Origin: Desulfobacterales bacterium
Lineage (GTDB): Bacteria; Desulfobacterota; Desulfobacteria; Desulfobacterales; UBA2174_A
DNA: 13,767 bases
NCBI GenBank assembly: GCA_025454075.1
Contig: JALOPD010000093.1
Location: forward strand, 1-13,767
Direction of reading: 5' to 3'
The position numbers were made by a program, and so were the translations under genes. Numbering within the stretch: the stretch's first letter is position 1; every line of letters starts with the position of its first letter. This document shows positions 6,787 to 13,328 of this stretch, one piece after another. The notes below the pieces were generated by a model, which saw nothing but the letters and a program-made list of their open reading frames with translations, made no database searches and was not told the DNA's origin.

Positions 6787-8135
6787 GCGGTCGATCGCTC
6801 CTGTCTTCGGTCGCTAAGGGTTCGCTTGGCGGCCCCAGTGGTGAACCAGTTCTCAGGGGTCAGTCGGACCGGGTCGATCTCCAGGAGCCCCCGGACGGCA
6901 GCGTCTCTGACGGCGGGCAGGCGCGCCAGCGCCGCGTGGACCTGCACCAACGTATCCGTAAACCGGCCGGGATCGCAGTGGACGGACACCCTCAGCCGGG
7001 CGGCGCCGTTGACGGGGATGATTTCCGCCTGGAAATTGAGCACCTCCGGTATGGCGAACAGGGTTTCGTCCAGGGCCGCCATGCCCAGGTGGGAGCCCGG
7101 TCCCAGGGGCGCTGCGTTTTGCAGCCGGCCCGCGACCTTGCCGAGGCGCCGCAGGGCGCTGCCGCAGGGGCAGTAGTCGGGCAGCCGACGGGCCAGGTCG
7201 CCGGTGCGGTAGCGGATCAGGGGCATGGCGCGATGGGTGAGCGTGGTGACGACCACCTCGCCCGTAACCCCGTCCGGCAGAATACGGCCGGTCTGCGGGT
7301 CGACCACCTCGACAAACAGGTCGGCCTCGCGCAGATGGTAGCCGTCGTGGGCATCGCACTCGACCCCGCCGCCATAGCCCGTCTCCGTCATCCCGTAGTG
7401 CTGATAGACGCCGCACCCCCAGGCCTGCCGGATGGCGGCGACGATGGCGACCGGGATGTAGTCGGTGCTCAGGAGAACGTTCTGAATGAGACCCGGCGGA
7501 ATCCGAACGCTTCTCGGATGTTTCACCAGGGAGAGGACCTGCACGGGGATTCCCACCAGGACCTGGGTGCGGTGGGCGAGGATCGCATCGATGGCGTCTT
7601 CGGGGGCCTGCACCGGTCCGTGCACGACGGCTTCGGCGCCCATGCGGTCCAGCCCCCTGGCGAGCAGGTCGCCCACGCTGCCCGGCAGGCCGCCGGGCAT
7701 CAGGACGAGGACCCGCTGGCCGACCTGCGTCAGGGTCGACATGCCGTGGTGGAAAAAGTCGACGGTCAGGTCGAGGTCGGTCCGGTCGAAAAACAGCCGC
7801 TTCGGAAACCCGGTGGTGCCGGAGGACCGCAGCGTGACCACCCGCGCCACCTCCGAATGCGAGACGCAGAGAAATTCAAGCGGATCGCGGGCGAGGTCTT
7901 CCGCCGTAGTGAACGGCAGCGCCGCGAACCCTTCGACATCCGCTGCCTTCGGGCCGGATCCTGCGGACAACCGCCGGCGATAGAACGGACTGCGCCGGGA
8001 GGCATACGCCAGGACGTGCCCGAGTTTTTTCAGCTGATAGCGGCTCACCTCGTCCCGCGTGAGGCGACGCTCCGGCGACAGGCCGATCCGGTCCTTGATC
8101 CAGCGGTCCAGGGGGGTGGTGCGCAACGCGTTCAT
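6783..8135 (-). CDS. PaaK-like AMP-forming CoA ligase (DVU_1553 family)
   Basis: 450 residues, close to phenylacetate-CoA ligase length. ANL-superfamily motifs are present: the P-loop SSGTTGFPK (104-112), YQHYGMTETGYGG (244-256), PLIRYRTGDLAR (305-316) and CPCGSALRRLGKVAGR (322-337), the last being the Cys pair typical of the PaaK branch. The family activates a carboxylate as an acyl-adenylate and transfers it to CoA. Hydrophobic residues around the TETGYGG segment would set the acid pocket, but I cannot name the acid. Being locked between the radical SAM gene and the XdhC-family gene by four-base overlaps, it may activate the acid product of the aldehyde oxidoreductase, or a carboxylate on a cofactor precursor. 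Both are inferences. The start is at ATG 8135. Confidence 0.9.
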   Translation of the reverse strand: MNALRTTPLDRWIKDRIGLSPERRLTRDEVSRYQLKKLGHVLAYASRRSPFYRRRLSAGSGPKAADVEGFAALPFTTAEDLARDPLEFLCVSHSEVARVVTLRSSGTTGFPKRLFFDRTDLDLTVDFFHHGMSTLTQVGQRVLVLMPGGLPGSVGDLLARGLDRMGAEAVVHGPVQAPEDAIDAILAHRTQVLVGIPVQVLSLVKHPRSVRIPPGLIQNVLLSTDYIPVAIVAAIRQAWGCGVYQHYGMTETGYGGGVECDAHDGYHLREADLFVEVVDPQTGRILPDGVTGEVVVTTLTHRAMPLIRYRTGDLARRLPDYCPCGSALRRLGKVAGRLQNAAPLGPGSHLGMAALDETLFAIPEVLNFQAEIIPVNGAARLRVSVHCDPGRFTDTLVQVHAALARLPAVRDAAVRGLLEIDPVRLTPENWFTTGAAKRTLSDRRQERSTA

Positions 8136-9514
8136 CTTCGATACAGCGCCCTTCCATCGGCGGCGGTGAGGTTGAAGGCGCAGAACGGGACCATCCCGCG
8201 CTGCGGATCGAGAACATGGATGCAGCAGTCGCGCAGCCGCTCCAGGTCCAGGGTCCAGGCGTCCTGAAAGGCCATGGCTGAGACCGTGAAGGTGTGCGTC
8301 CGCGCCCGGTCGAGGAAATCGTCCAGCCCCATCGTCCGCCCGTCATGCGCGGCCGAAGCGGCCTCGGCATCCCTGTGCGGGGATGGCGCCGCGCCGTCCG
8401 CCCCCGCCCACTGCCGCGCCACGTGCGCCATGGCCCTCCGCGCGCCGTCTTCGGCCGGAATGGGCGCGCAGCAGCCGGCAGGCGGTCGGGGCGATTGCAG
8501 CCAGCGGAGCCGGCCGTCCGGCAGGACGACATAGCTGGCGTGAAACGAGCACCAGGCGTTCTCGCAGCCCGGCGGCCGGAAATCGGCGGCGCTGAATACC
8601 CCGGCGGACTGGTGCTCGATAGCGGCCATCACCTCCGGCAGGGTGAAGCGTGGAGCATCCTTCATCGACGGCGGATACCGTCCGAAATAACTGACGGGCT
8701 GGAAGTGGACGCCCCGCACGGCCGGGGACATCCGCACCGCCGCGGCCAGGATCCCGCCGACCGCATGGGTGTTGACCCCCGGGACCAGCGTGGGCACCAG
8801 CACGACCCCGATGCCCTGACCGGCGCAGGCGTCGATCGCCCGGCCCTTGATTGCCGCCAGCGCCCGGCCGCGCAGCTTCAGGTGCACCGCATCCTCGGTG
8901 CCGTCGAACTGCAGAAAGACGCTCGCCAGTCCGGCCCGCTTGAGTGCCTTCAGGTAGCCGCCGTCGTCCGCCAGCCGGATGCCGTTGGTGTTGAGCTGGA
9001 TGAATGCGAAGCCGGCCGCGCGGCCGGCGGCGACGATGTCCGGCAGGTCGTCCCGCAGCGTGGGCTCGCCGCCGGAGAGCTGAATGTTGCTGCCGGGGGC
9101 CATGCTCCAGGCCTTCCGGAACCAGCCGTGGATCTCTTCCTGGCCGGGGTCGGCCTCGCCGTCCGCTTTGGACTCGGCGAAGCACAGCGGGCAGTGCAGG
9201 TTGCAGCGCCGGGTCACCTCCAGCAGCACGGTGCAGGAACGCTGCCGGTGCTCCGGGCACAACCCGCAGTCAAATGGGCAGCCGTGCAGAACCTCGCGAG
9301 CCGTGCGGCGCAGACGCGCCGGGGTTTTGGGGCGCTGCCAATCCGCGAGGCCCGGACGGCCATTCCAGACGACGGCCCTGAATTCGCCGTGCTCGGAGCA
9401 GGATTTGACCAGTTCGACGCGCTCGCCGCGAGCGACCCGTTCGGCCGGTATGCGTTTCAGGCATACCGGGCAGAGGCTCGCGGTGGCGCTGCGCTCCACG
9501 GTGTCGCACCCCAT
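8132..9514 (-). CDS. trsS: radical SAM protein TrsS, Tes/MJ0619-like, all-cysteine form
   Basis: 460 residues from ATG 9514, which overlaps the preceding TGA by one base. In order: an N-terminal zinc ribbon (C15-x2-C18, C39), an extra cluster motif C79-x3-C83-x2-C86 with C94 (GCPFDCGLC), then the radical SAM motif C104-x3-C108-x2-C111 (RRCNLHCPLCF), the SAM-binding SGGEPTLRDD, and a C-terminal Cys region with CCIHV and PFCAFN. The GCPFDCGLC block before the radical SAM motif is characteristic of tetraether lipid synthase (Tes) and MJ0619, which make unusual C-C bonds or methylations. As I recall, some members of the TrsS family are selenoproteins. Here every candidate site is Cys and no in-frame TGA occurs. 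Its fixed neighbours are a C-GCAxxG-C-C protein and the methyltransferase TrsM. The substrate is unknown. Confidence 0.88.
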   Translation of the reverse strand: MGCDTVERSATASLCPVCLKRIPAERVARGERVELVKSCSEHGEFRAVVWNGRPGLADWQRPKTPARLRRTAREVLHGCPFDCGLCPEHRQRSCTVLLEVTRRCNLHCPLCFAESKADGEADPGQEEIHGWFRKAWSMAPGSNIQLSGGEPTLRDDLPDIVAAGRAAGFAFIQLNTNGIRLADDGGYLKALKRAGLASVFLQFDGTEDAVHLKLRGRALAAIKGRAIDACAGQGIGVVLVPTLVPGVNTHAVGGILAAAVRMSPAVRGVHFQPVSYFGRYPPSMKDAPRFTLPEVMAAIEHQSAGVFSAADFRPPGCENAWCSFHASYVVLPDGRLRWLQSPRPPAGCCAPIPAEDGARRAMAHVARQWAGADGAAPSPHRDAEAASAAHDGRTMGLDDFLDRARTHTFTVSAMAFQDAWTLDLERLRDCCIHVLDPQRGMVPFCAFNLTAADGRALYRR

Positions 9515-9960
9515 CACGCGCCGGAGAGGTCGAAGCCGTTTCCGGCCAGGATCTCCGCGACCTTTGAATACGTGTCCGCCACCATCGCACCGCAGCGCTG
9601 GCGGGAGGCGGCCGGGCCCTGCTCGCCGACGATGACCTCGCAGGCGGTCCCGCCGCGGGGACCGCCGACATGCTCTCCGAACCAATCCGACAGTTCCTGC
9701 AGCATCAGCATCAGCCGGTCGGAGGCCGCCTCCTGGTCGCTGCCCCGGCCGGCATAGAGAGCGAGCGCGCAGCAGCCCCCGGTCAGCGTGCCGCAGGTGG
9801 CGGCGCCCCCGCCGCAACCGTAGGCCAGGCCGGCCATCGCGCGGACCAGGGCGGGATTGTCTTCGCCGCGCGCGTCCAGAAACAGCTGGATCAGGATCTG
9901 GCTGCAGCCGTAGCCTTTCCCGGAGAGCTGCAGCATGCGGATCATGAGATCGTTCATCAT
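9514..9960 (-). CDS. C-GCAxxG-C-C family redox/metal protein (DVU_1555 family)
   Basis: 148 residues. The family signature is present: YGCSQ (C19), a Gly-rich YGCGGGAATCGTLTGG block (C49, C56), C63-C64, and late cysteines C107 and C123. Seven cysteines in a small helical protein suggest a bound metal or Fe-S cluster or a dithiol redox role. The biochemistry is not established. Relatives appear beside redox proteins, and some may be selenoproteins. Two adjacent ATGs (9960 and 9957) are possible. The first has AAGGA nine bases upstream and forms an ATGA overlap with the trsM stop. No signal peptide or membrane segment is seen, so it should be cytoplasmic. It lies between trsM and trsS, and is probably their partner as electron donor, sulfur carrier or metal carrier. 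Confidence 0.87.
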   Translation of the reverse strand: MMNDLMIRMLQLSGKGYGCSQILIQLFLDARGEDNPALVRAMAGLAYGCGGGAATCGTLTGGCCALALYAGRGSDQEAASDRLMLMLQELSDWFGEHVGGPRGGTACEVIVGEQGPAASRQRCGAMVADTYSKVAEILAGNGFDLSGA

Positions 9961-10691
9961 GGGCGTTGGTCCTTGCGGGCGACGGCCAGAAAATAGCCGG
10001 GCCGGGCCCGGCGCAGAGCGGATGCATCGTTCTCCCCGCAGGCGTTGCCGCCGGCCGCGCCCCAGAGCGCCTGCAGCGACCCGCAGGCGAACACCAGCCG
10101 GGCCGCCAGGCGCTTGAGGGCCTCGGAGTGATCCTCCCAGGCGAGAAGCGTAAAGCCGGAGCGGTGCATGCGATCCAGCCACTCGCTGCGGGGTCGGGCC
10201 CCTTTCAGGCAGCTGGTCCCGGGCAGCGATGTCAGTCCGGCGGCCCGGTCCGGGGTGCGTGCAAAGAGGTCCGCCAGCACTAAATACCCGCCCGGGGCGA
10301 GCACGCGCCGGATTTCACGCCAGGCCGCATCCAGGTCCGTGACCAGTGAGAGGGTGCACTCGCACAGCACGGCGGACAGACAGGCATTCCCGAACGGAAG
10401 GCAGGACGCGTCACCCTTCACCAGGGGCAGGCGGGGCCCCTGCTGCCGGGCTTGGCCGAGCATTCCGGGCGAGCGCTCGAGGCCGACGGCCCTGAGCCGT
10501 CCGTGCTGGCGCAGATGGCTGACCGTCGCTCCGGTTCCGCAGCCGATGTCGGCCACCCGTGCGCCGGCCGGCAAGCTGCAGAAGGACAGCGCGCGCTGCG
10601 TGAGCTCCAGGCCCCCCGGCCGCAGGGTCGGCCCTGTGACGGCCTGCAGGGCAGGCGATTCATACAGGACGGGGGGGCGCGGATCGGCCAT
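9957..10691 (-). CDS. trsM: SAM-dependent methyltransferase TrsM (DVU_1556 family)
   Basis: 244 residues. A class I methyltransferase fold is indicated by motif I VADIGCGTG (46-54), a post-I acidic residue in VGLERSPGML, GDASCLPF as the motif II region, and an ILAPGG-like block (VLAPGGYLVLADLF). After the core comes a family-specific tail with GTSCLKGA, a WEDHS motif and FACGSL, containing several cysteines. These resemble the extra thiols of arsenite or thiol methyltransferases, but the acceptor cannot be read from sequence. A small-molecule acceptor is more likely than RNA or DNA. The start ATG 10691 overlaps the previous TGA by one base. Much longer upstream extension of this frame is only the shadow of the flavoprotein gene. 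It is coupled on both sides within the operon. Confidence 0.88.
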   Translation of the reverse strand: MADPRPPVLYESPALQAVTGPTLRPGGLELTQRALSFCSLPAGARVADIGCGTGATVSHLRQHGRLRAVGLERSPGMLGQARQQGPRLPLVKGDASCLPFGNACLSAVLCECTLSLVTDLDAAWREIRRVLAPGGYLVLADLFARTPDRAAGLTSLPGTSCLKGARPRSEWLDRMHRSGFTLLAWEDHSEALKRLAARLVFACGSLQALWGAAGGNACGENDASALRRARPGYFLAVARKDQRP

Positions 10692-10903
10692 CACTTGTCT
10701 TCCAGGAGCTGCTCCACCTCGGCCATCTTGCCCAGGGCCAGCGCCTCGGTTATCAGGACAAAGCCGCAGCCCGGGCAGACGGGCAGTTCGGTCGTGAACT
10801 GGTTGCCCATGTACCCCACGCTGACCGTGCCCGCCTCCAGCGGCCGGCTGCACTTCCGGCACACCCATTCCAGGTCTTCGGGATAAACGTTCTCGGTTTT
10901 CAT
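10691..10903 (-). CDS. small double-CxxC zinc-ribbon/rubredoxin-like protein (DVU_1557 family)
   Basis: 70 residues, with two knuckles C15-x2-C18 and C43-x2-C46 about 24 residues apart. This is a rubredoxin-like zinc ribbon that could bind Fe (electron carrier) or Zn. The second knuckle reads LPVCPGCGFVLITE. A C-terminal acidic helix (KMAEVEQLLEDK) ends the protein. Its ATG overlaps the stop of the large flavoprotein (ATGA), and its stop overlaps the trsM start, so it belongs to the operon. A role carrying electrons between the flavoprotein and TrsS or Mop fits the context but is an inference. It is too small for any catalytic domain. Confidence 0.82.
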   Translation of the reverse strand: MKTENVYPEDLEWVCRKCSRPLEAGTVSVGYMGNQFTTELPVCPGCGFVLITEALALGKMAEVEQLLEDK

Positions 10904-13224
10904 TTCGGCGCCGCTCCCAGGACTTCCATGCGGTGGCTGTAGGCGGTGTGGACCACGTAGCCCTCAGGCGACGAGGAGTACTCCACCCAGATGGTCGCCA
11001 GGTAGGGACGCAGGCTGGCCTTCCGCCGCCCGGTCGCCGGGTGGACGACGACGTTGCCGCTCTTTTCGGCCGCATGGATGATCTGCCGAAGGTCCTCTTC
11101 CAGGATGCGCCGCCGATCGAGATGCTCGGCGACCTCGGGCGCGATGATCAGCCGGATGCGCCGGTGTTCCTGAAAGGCGTCGCCCGCTTCGCCCCAAAGT
11201 CCCCCGGCCAGCGCGGCCCTCAGGCGCGCCCGGTTCTCCCGCCGGTCGGACCAGCCCGGTCGCGGCCGCGCTGCCGGGTCCGCGACGGACGGGTCCGGGA
11301 AGGCGAGATCGAGAACATGCAGCGCGCGCTTGCCCACGGCCGCAAGGCTGTCCCGGCACATGGCGCAATAGGTCAGAAAATCCCGCGGGCTGCTGCGGGC
11401 CCGCCGGGCGACGACCTCGCGGGCCAGGTCGGGATTGGCGTTCTGCATGAGTCCGCCGAACCCGCAGCACTCGGTCTTGTCCCGCCCGAGGGTCAGTTCC
11501 TGCGCAGACGCCCCCAGACGTTTCACCAGGCTGCGGACCGCATCCTGAACGGCCGGGTGGGGTCGCGTGGTGCAGGGGTCGTGAATCGCCAGGGCCGATC
11601 CGGAAACCGTCGCTGCGGGCGGGGGCAGGCCGATCGCCTCCAGCAGCGGCCAGAGAGAGGTCGTCGGCACCTGGGGCAGGTGCTCCGTGAACACGCGAAA
11701 ACAGGTGGAGCAGGCCGCAACGATCTTGGGCTTTCCGAGCGCGCTCCACTCCTCCAGGAACCCCGCGCACACGGCGCGGAACTCCTCCTCCCGGCCGGCC
11801 CAGAAGGCCGGCGCCCCGCAGCAACCCAGCATCAAACCCACCCTGCCGTCAAGGGCATCGAGAAGGTGACGGTAGACCTGCCGGACCTGGCCGGGGGCCG
11901 AGGCGCACAGCTGACAGCCGGGGTAAAACACGTGGGTGCTTTGCGAGCGTCCGGGCGCATGGCGCGCGAGGCGGAAGCGCTCGCTCAGGCTGAAGCGCAT
12001 GTCCTGAAGCGCGAACTCGTGGGCCGAGGGCGGCATCTTGCCCCGCCGCACCATGCTGCGCCGGGCCTGCAGGCAGAGATCCTGTACGGCGAAATCCTCG
12101 GGGCAGACGCGTTCGCAGAGGCCGCACAGGCTGCAGGAGTTGACCAGCCGGTTGGCCTGGCGAATCCCCATGACGATGGACTCGTTGTTGTAGATCTCGC
12201 GGGCGTATTTGCGCGGATAGGCGCCGAAGCGCTCCAGGTAGGCGCAGACCTTGACGCACTCCAGGCACTCGCACCGCAGGCAGCGGCCGGCCTCGGCGAC
12301 GGCCTCCGCGGAGGAGTAGCCGGATCCGGGGTCGGCGGCGACCACCTGGGGCAGCGGGTCGACGCCCTCCAGACTGGTGAACAGGCGGGTTTCATAAGGG
12401 CCGTCTTTCTCGCGCCCGGCGCTCGGAGAGACTCTCTGCAGGAAGCGGTCGATCGAGGTGGCGGCCCAGCGGCCCTGGGCCGCCTGCCACACCGGAGAAG
12501 GACCGGCCGTGTCCGACCGGCCGCCGGCGTATACTCCCGGCCGGCTGGTGGACTGCAGCGAGGGGTCCACGATGATCCGCCCCGTCCTGTCCCGCTCAAG
12601 ATCCCAGTCTCGGGCGTGGATGCTTTCCAGGCTTAAGAAGACAGCGTCGCTTTCCGCCGCGCACTGCTCAAGGAACCGGGCCGGCTCCGTATCGACGTTC
12701 ATGAAACTCTCTACGCCAAGGGCGGTGAGCCGCTCCATCGCCTCCGCGATGACCGCCTCGGAGAGGCGTTCAGCGGGGAGGTCCCGCAGCGGGCCGCCCG
12801 GCGTCGAGCCGGGTTCGAACAGGCGAACGGCATATCCCTTGCGGGCCAGGTCCCAGGCGACGGTGAGCCCGCTCAGCCCGCTGCCGACGACGGCCACGGT
12901 TTCGCGCTTGCGCGGCAGCCGCTGAGCGCGGAAATCGGGGGGCGGGGTCGCCACGCAAACCCGTTCGAGGTCGCCGATCTGGATGGGGTCACCGGCCTGC
13001 CCGCGCTTGCAGCGCCGGCGGCAGGGAGCGTCGCAGATGCGGCCCAGGATTTCCGGAAAAGGCATGGTCTTGTGCAGGACCTTCCAGGCGGCCTTCCAGT
13101 CGCCCGCGGCCACATGGCCGACGAAGGCGCGGCCGTCCAGATGGATCGGGCAGGCGGCCGTGCACTCCGGCGCCTCCTCCTGGATGCAGCGATGCTCCAG
13201 GACCCTCAGCTCCTGTTGATCCAT
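10900..13224 (-). CDS. multi-cluster Fe-S flavoprotein: GltD-like N-terminus fused to dicluster and CCG (HdrD/GlpC-like) domains
   Basis: 774 residues. The N-terminal GltD-type double [4Fe-4S] domain has C21-x3-C25-P and C64-x3-C68-x3-C72. The FAD-binding VAVVGSGLSG (110-119) follows. The usual second NAD(P)H-binding Rossmann domain is missing: sequence passes from DAVFL (about 193-197) straight to the closing FAD block PGVYAGGR, where relatives have AGGD. Next are C315/C318/C320/C323/C327 and the ferredoxin-like C364-x2-C367-x2-C370-x3-C374-P, then two CCG-type domains (FYPGCQLC, LGCCGAPAFW, CSTC; HDPC, ECCGFGG, YCAMC) as in heterodisulfide reductase HdrD and GlpC. About 85 uncharacterised residues end the protein. 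It should move electrons between flavin, clusters and an unknown partner, plausibly Mop. The start at 13224 has only a weak ribosome binding site (GGA about nine bases upstream), 102 bases after mop. Confidence 0.87.
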   Translation of the reverse strand: MDQQELRVLEHRCIQEEAPECTAACPIHLDGRAFVGHVAAGDWKAAWKVLHKTMPFPEILGRICDAPCRRRCKRGQAGDPIQIGDLERVCVATPPPDFRAQRLPRKRETVAVVGSGLSGLTVAWDLARKGYAVRLFEPGSTPGGPLRDLPAERLSEAVIAEAMERLTALGVESFMNVDTEPARFLEQCAAESDAVFLSLESIHARDWDLERDRTGRIIVDPSLQSTSRPGVYAGGRSDTAGPSPVWQAAQGRWAATSIDRFLQRVSPSAGREKDGPYETRLFTSLEGVDPLPQVVAADPGSGYSSAEAVAEAGRCLRCECLECVKVCAYLERFGAYPRKYAREIYNNESIVMGIRQANRLVNSCSLCGLCERVCPEDFAVQDLCLQARRSMVRRGKMPPSAHEFALQDMRFSLSERFRLARHAPGRSQSTHVFYPGCQLCASAPGQVRQVYRHLLDALDGRVGLMLGCCGAPAFWAGREEEFRAVCAGFLEEWSALGKPKIVAACSTCFRVFTEHLPQVPTTSLWPLLEAIGLPPPAATVSGSALAIHDPCTTRPHPAVQDAVRSLVKRLGASAQELTLGRDKTECCGFGGLMQNANPDLAREVVARRARSSPRDFLTYCAMCRDSLAAVGKRALHVLDLAFPDPSVADPAARPRPGWSDRRENRARLRAALAGGLWGEAGDAFQEHRRIRLIIAPEVAEHLDRRRILEEDLRQIIHAAEKSGNVVVHPATGRRKASLRPYLATIWVEYSSSPEGYVVHTAYSHRMEVLGAAPK

Positions 13225-13243
13225 AAGAAGACATCCAAATGCC

Positions 13244-13278
13244 GCGGCGAACCGGGGCGTCTTCCCGCGGTTCGCCGC
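13244..13278 (-). terminator. strong hairpin between mop and the accessory operon
   Basis: An eleven-base-pair perfect stem (GCGGCGAACCG / CGGTTCGCCGC) with a 13-base loop that can add a GGG/CCC inner stem. On the minus strand it is followed by GGCATTTGG, so there is no real U-tract. It could attenuate read-through or protect the 3' end of a processed mop message, lowering accessory gene levels relative to the enzyme. It ends 19 bases before the flavoprotein start. Confidence 0.5.
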
Positions 13279-13306
13279 CGTGCTGCTGTTGCTGTCAGGC
13301 TTCAGC

Positions 13307-13328
13307 GATCGCGGTAAAACCGGCGATC
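13307..13328 (-). other. hairpin at the mop stop codon
   Basis: GATCGC and GGT pair with ACC and GCGATC around a three-base loop, with one bulged base. Nine base pairs begin inside the TGA stop of mop (13327-13329). Together with the hairpin at 13244 it fills much of the 102-base gap. Its function (termination, stability or none) is not shown by the sequence. Confidence 0.35.

Noticed and set aside
5725..8267. Long plus-strand frames of more than 440 codons opposite the XdhC-family and CoA ligase genes
   Set aside because: Composition is typical of reverse-complement shadows (many His, Asp, Gly, Arg), with no motifs and no ribosome binding sites. The minus strand is fully accounted for.
9514..9516. 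The TGA ending the C-GCAxxG-C-C protein as a selenocysteine codon
   Set aside because: The family motif is complete before it, the protein has a normal length, and the TGA forms a standard TGATG junction with trsS.
9515..10027. An N-terminal extension of the TrsS frame by 171 codons
   Set aside because: The extension is Arg/Pro-rich nonsense across the C-GCAxxG-C-C gene. The true start is the ATG overlapping that gene's stop codon at 9514.
10692..11075. An N-terminal extension of the TrsM frame
   Set aside because: It reads antifamily sequence through the zinc-ribbon and flavoprotein genes. ATG 10691 overlaps the upstream stop codon and begins the recognisable protein.
10933..12636. A 567-codon plus-strand frame opposite the Fe-S flavoprotein
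   Set aside because: It is antisense to a protein with many conserved cysteine motifs and has no family signature of its own.
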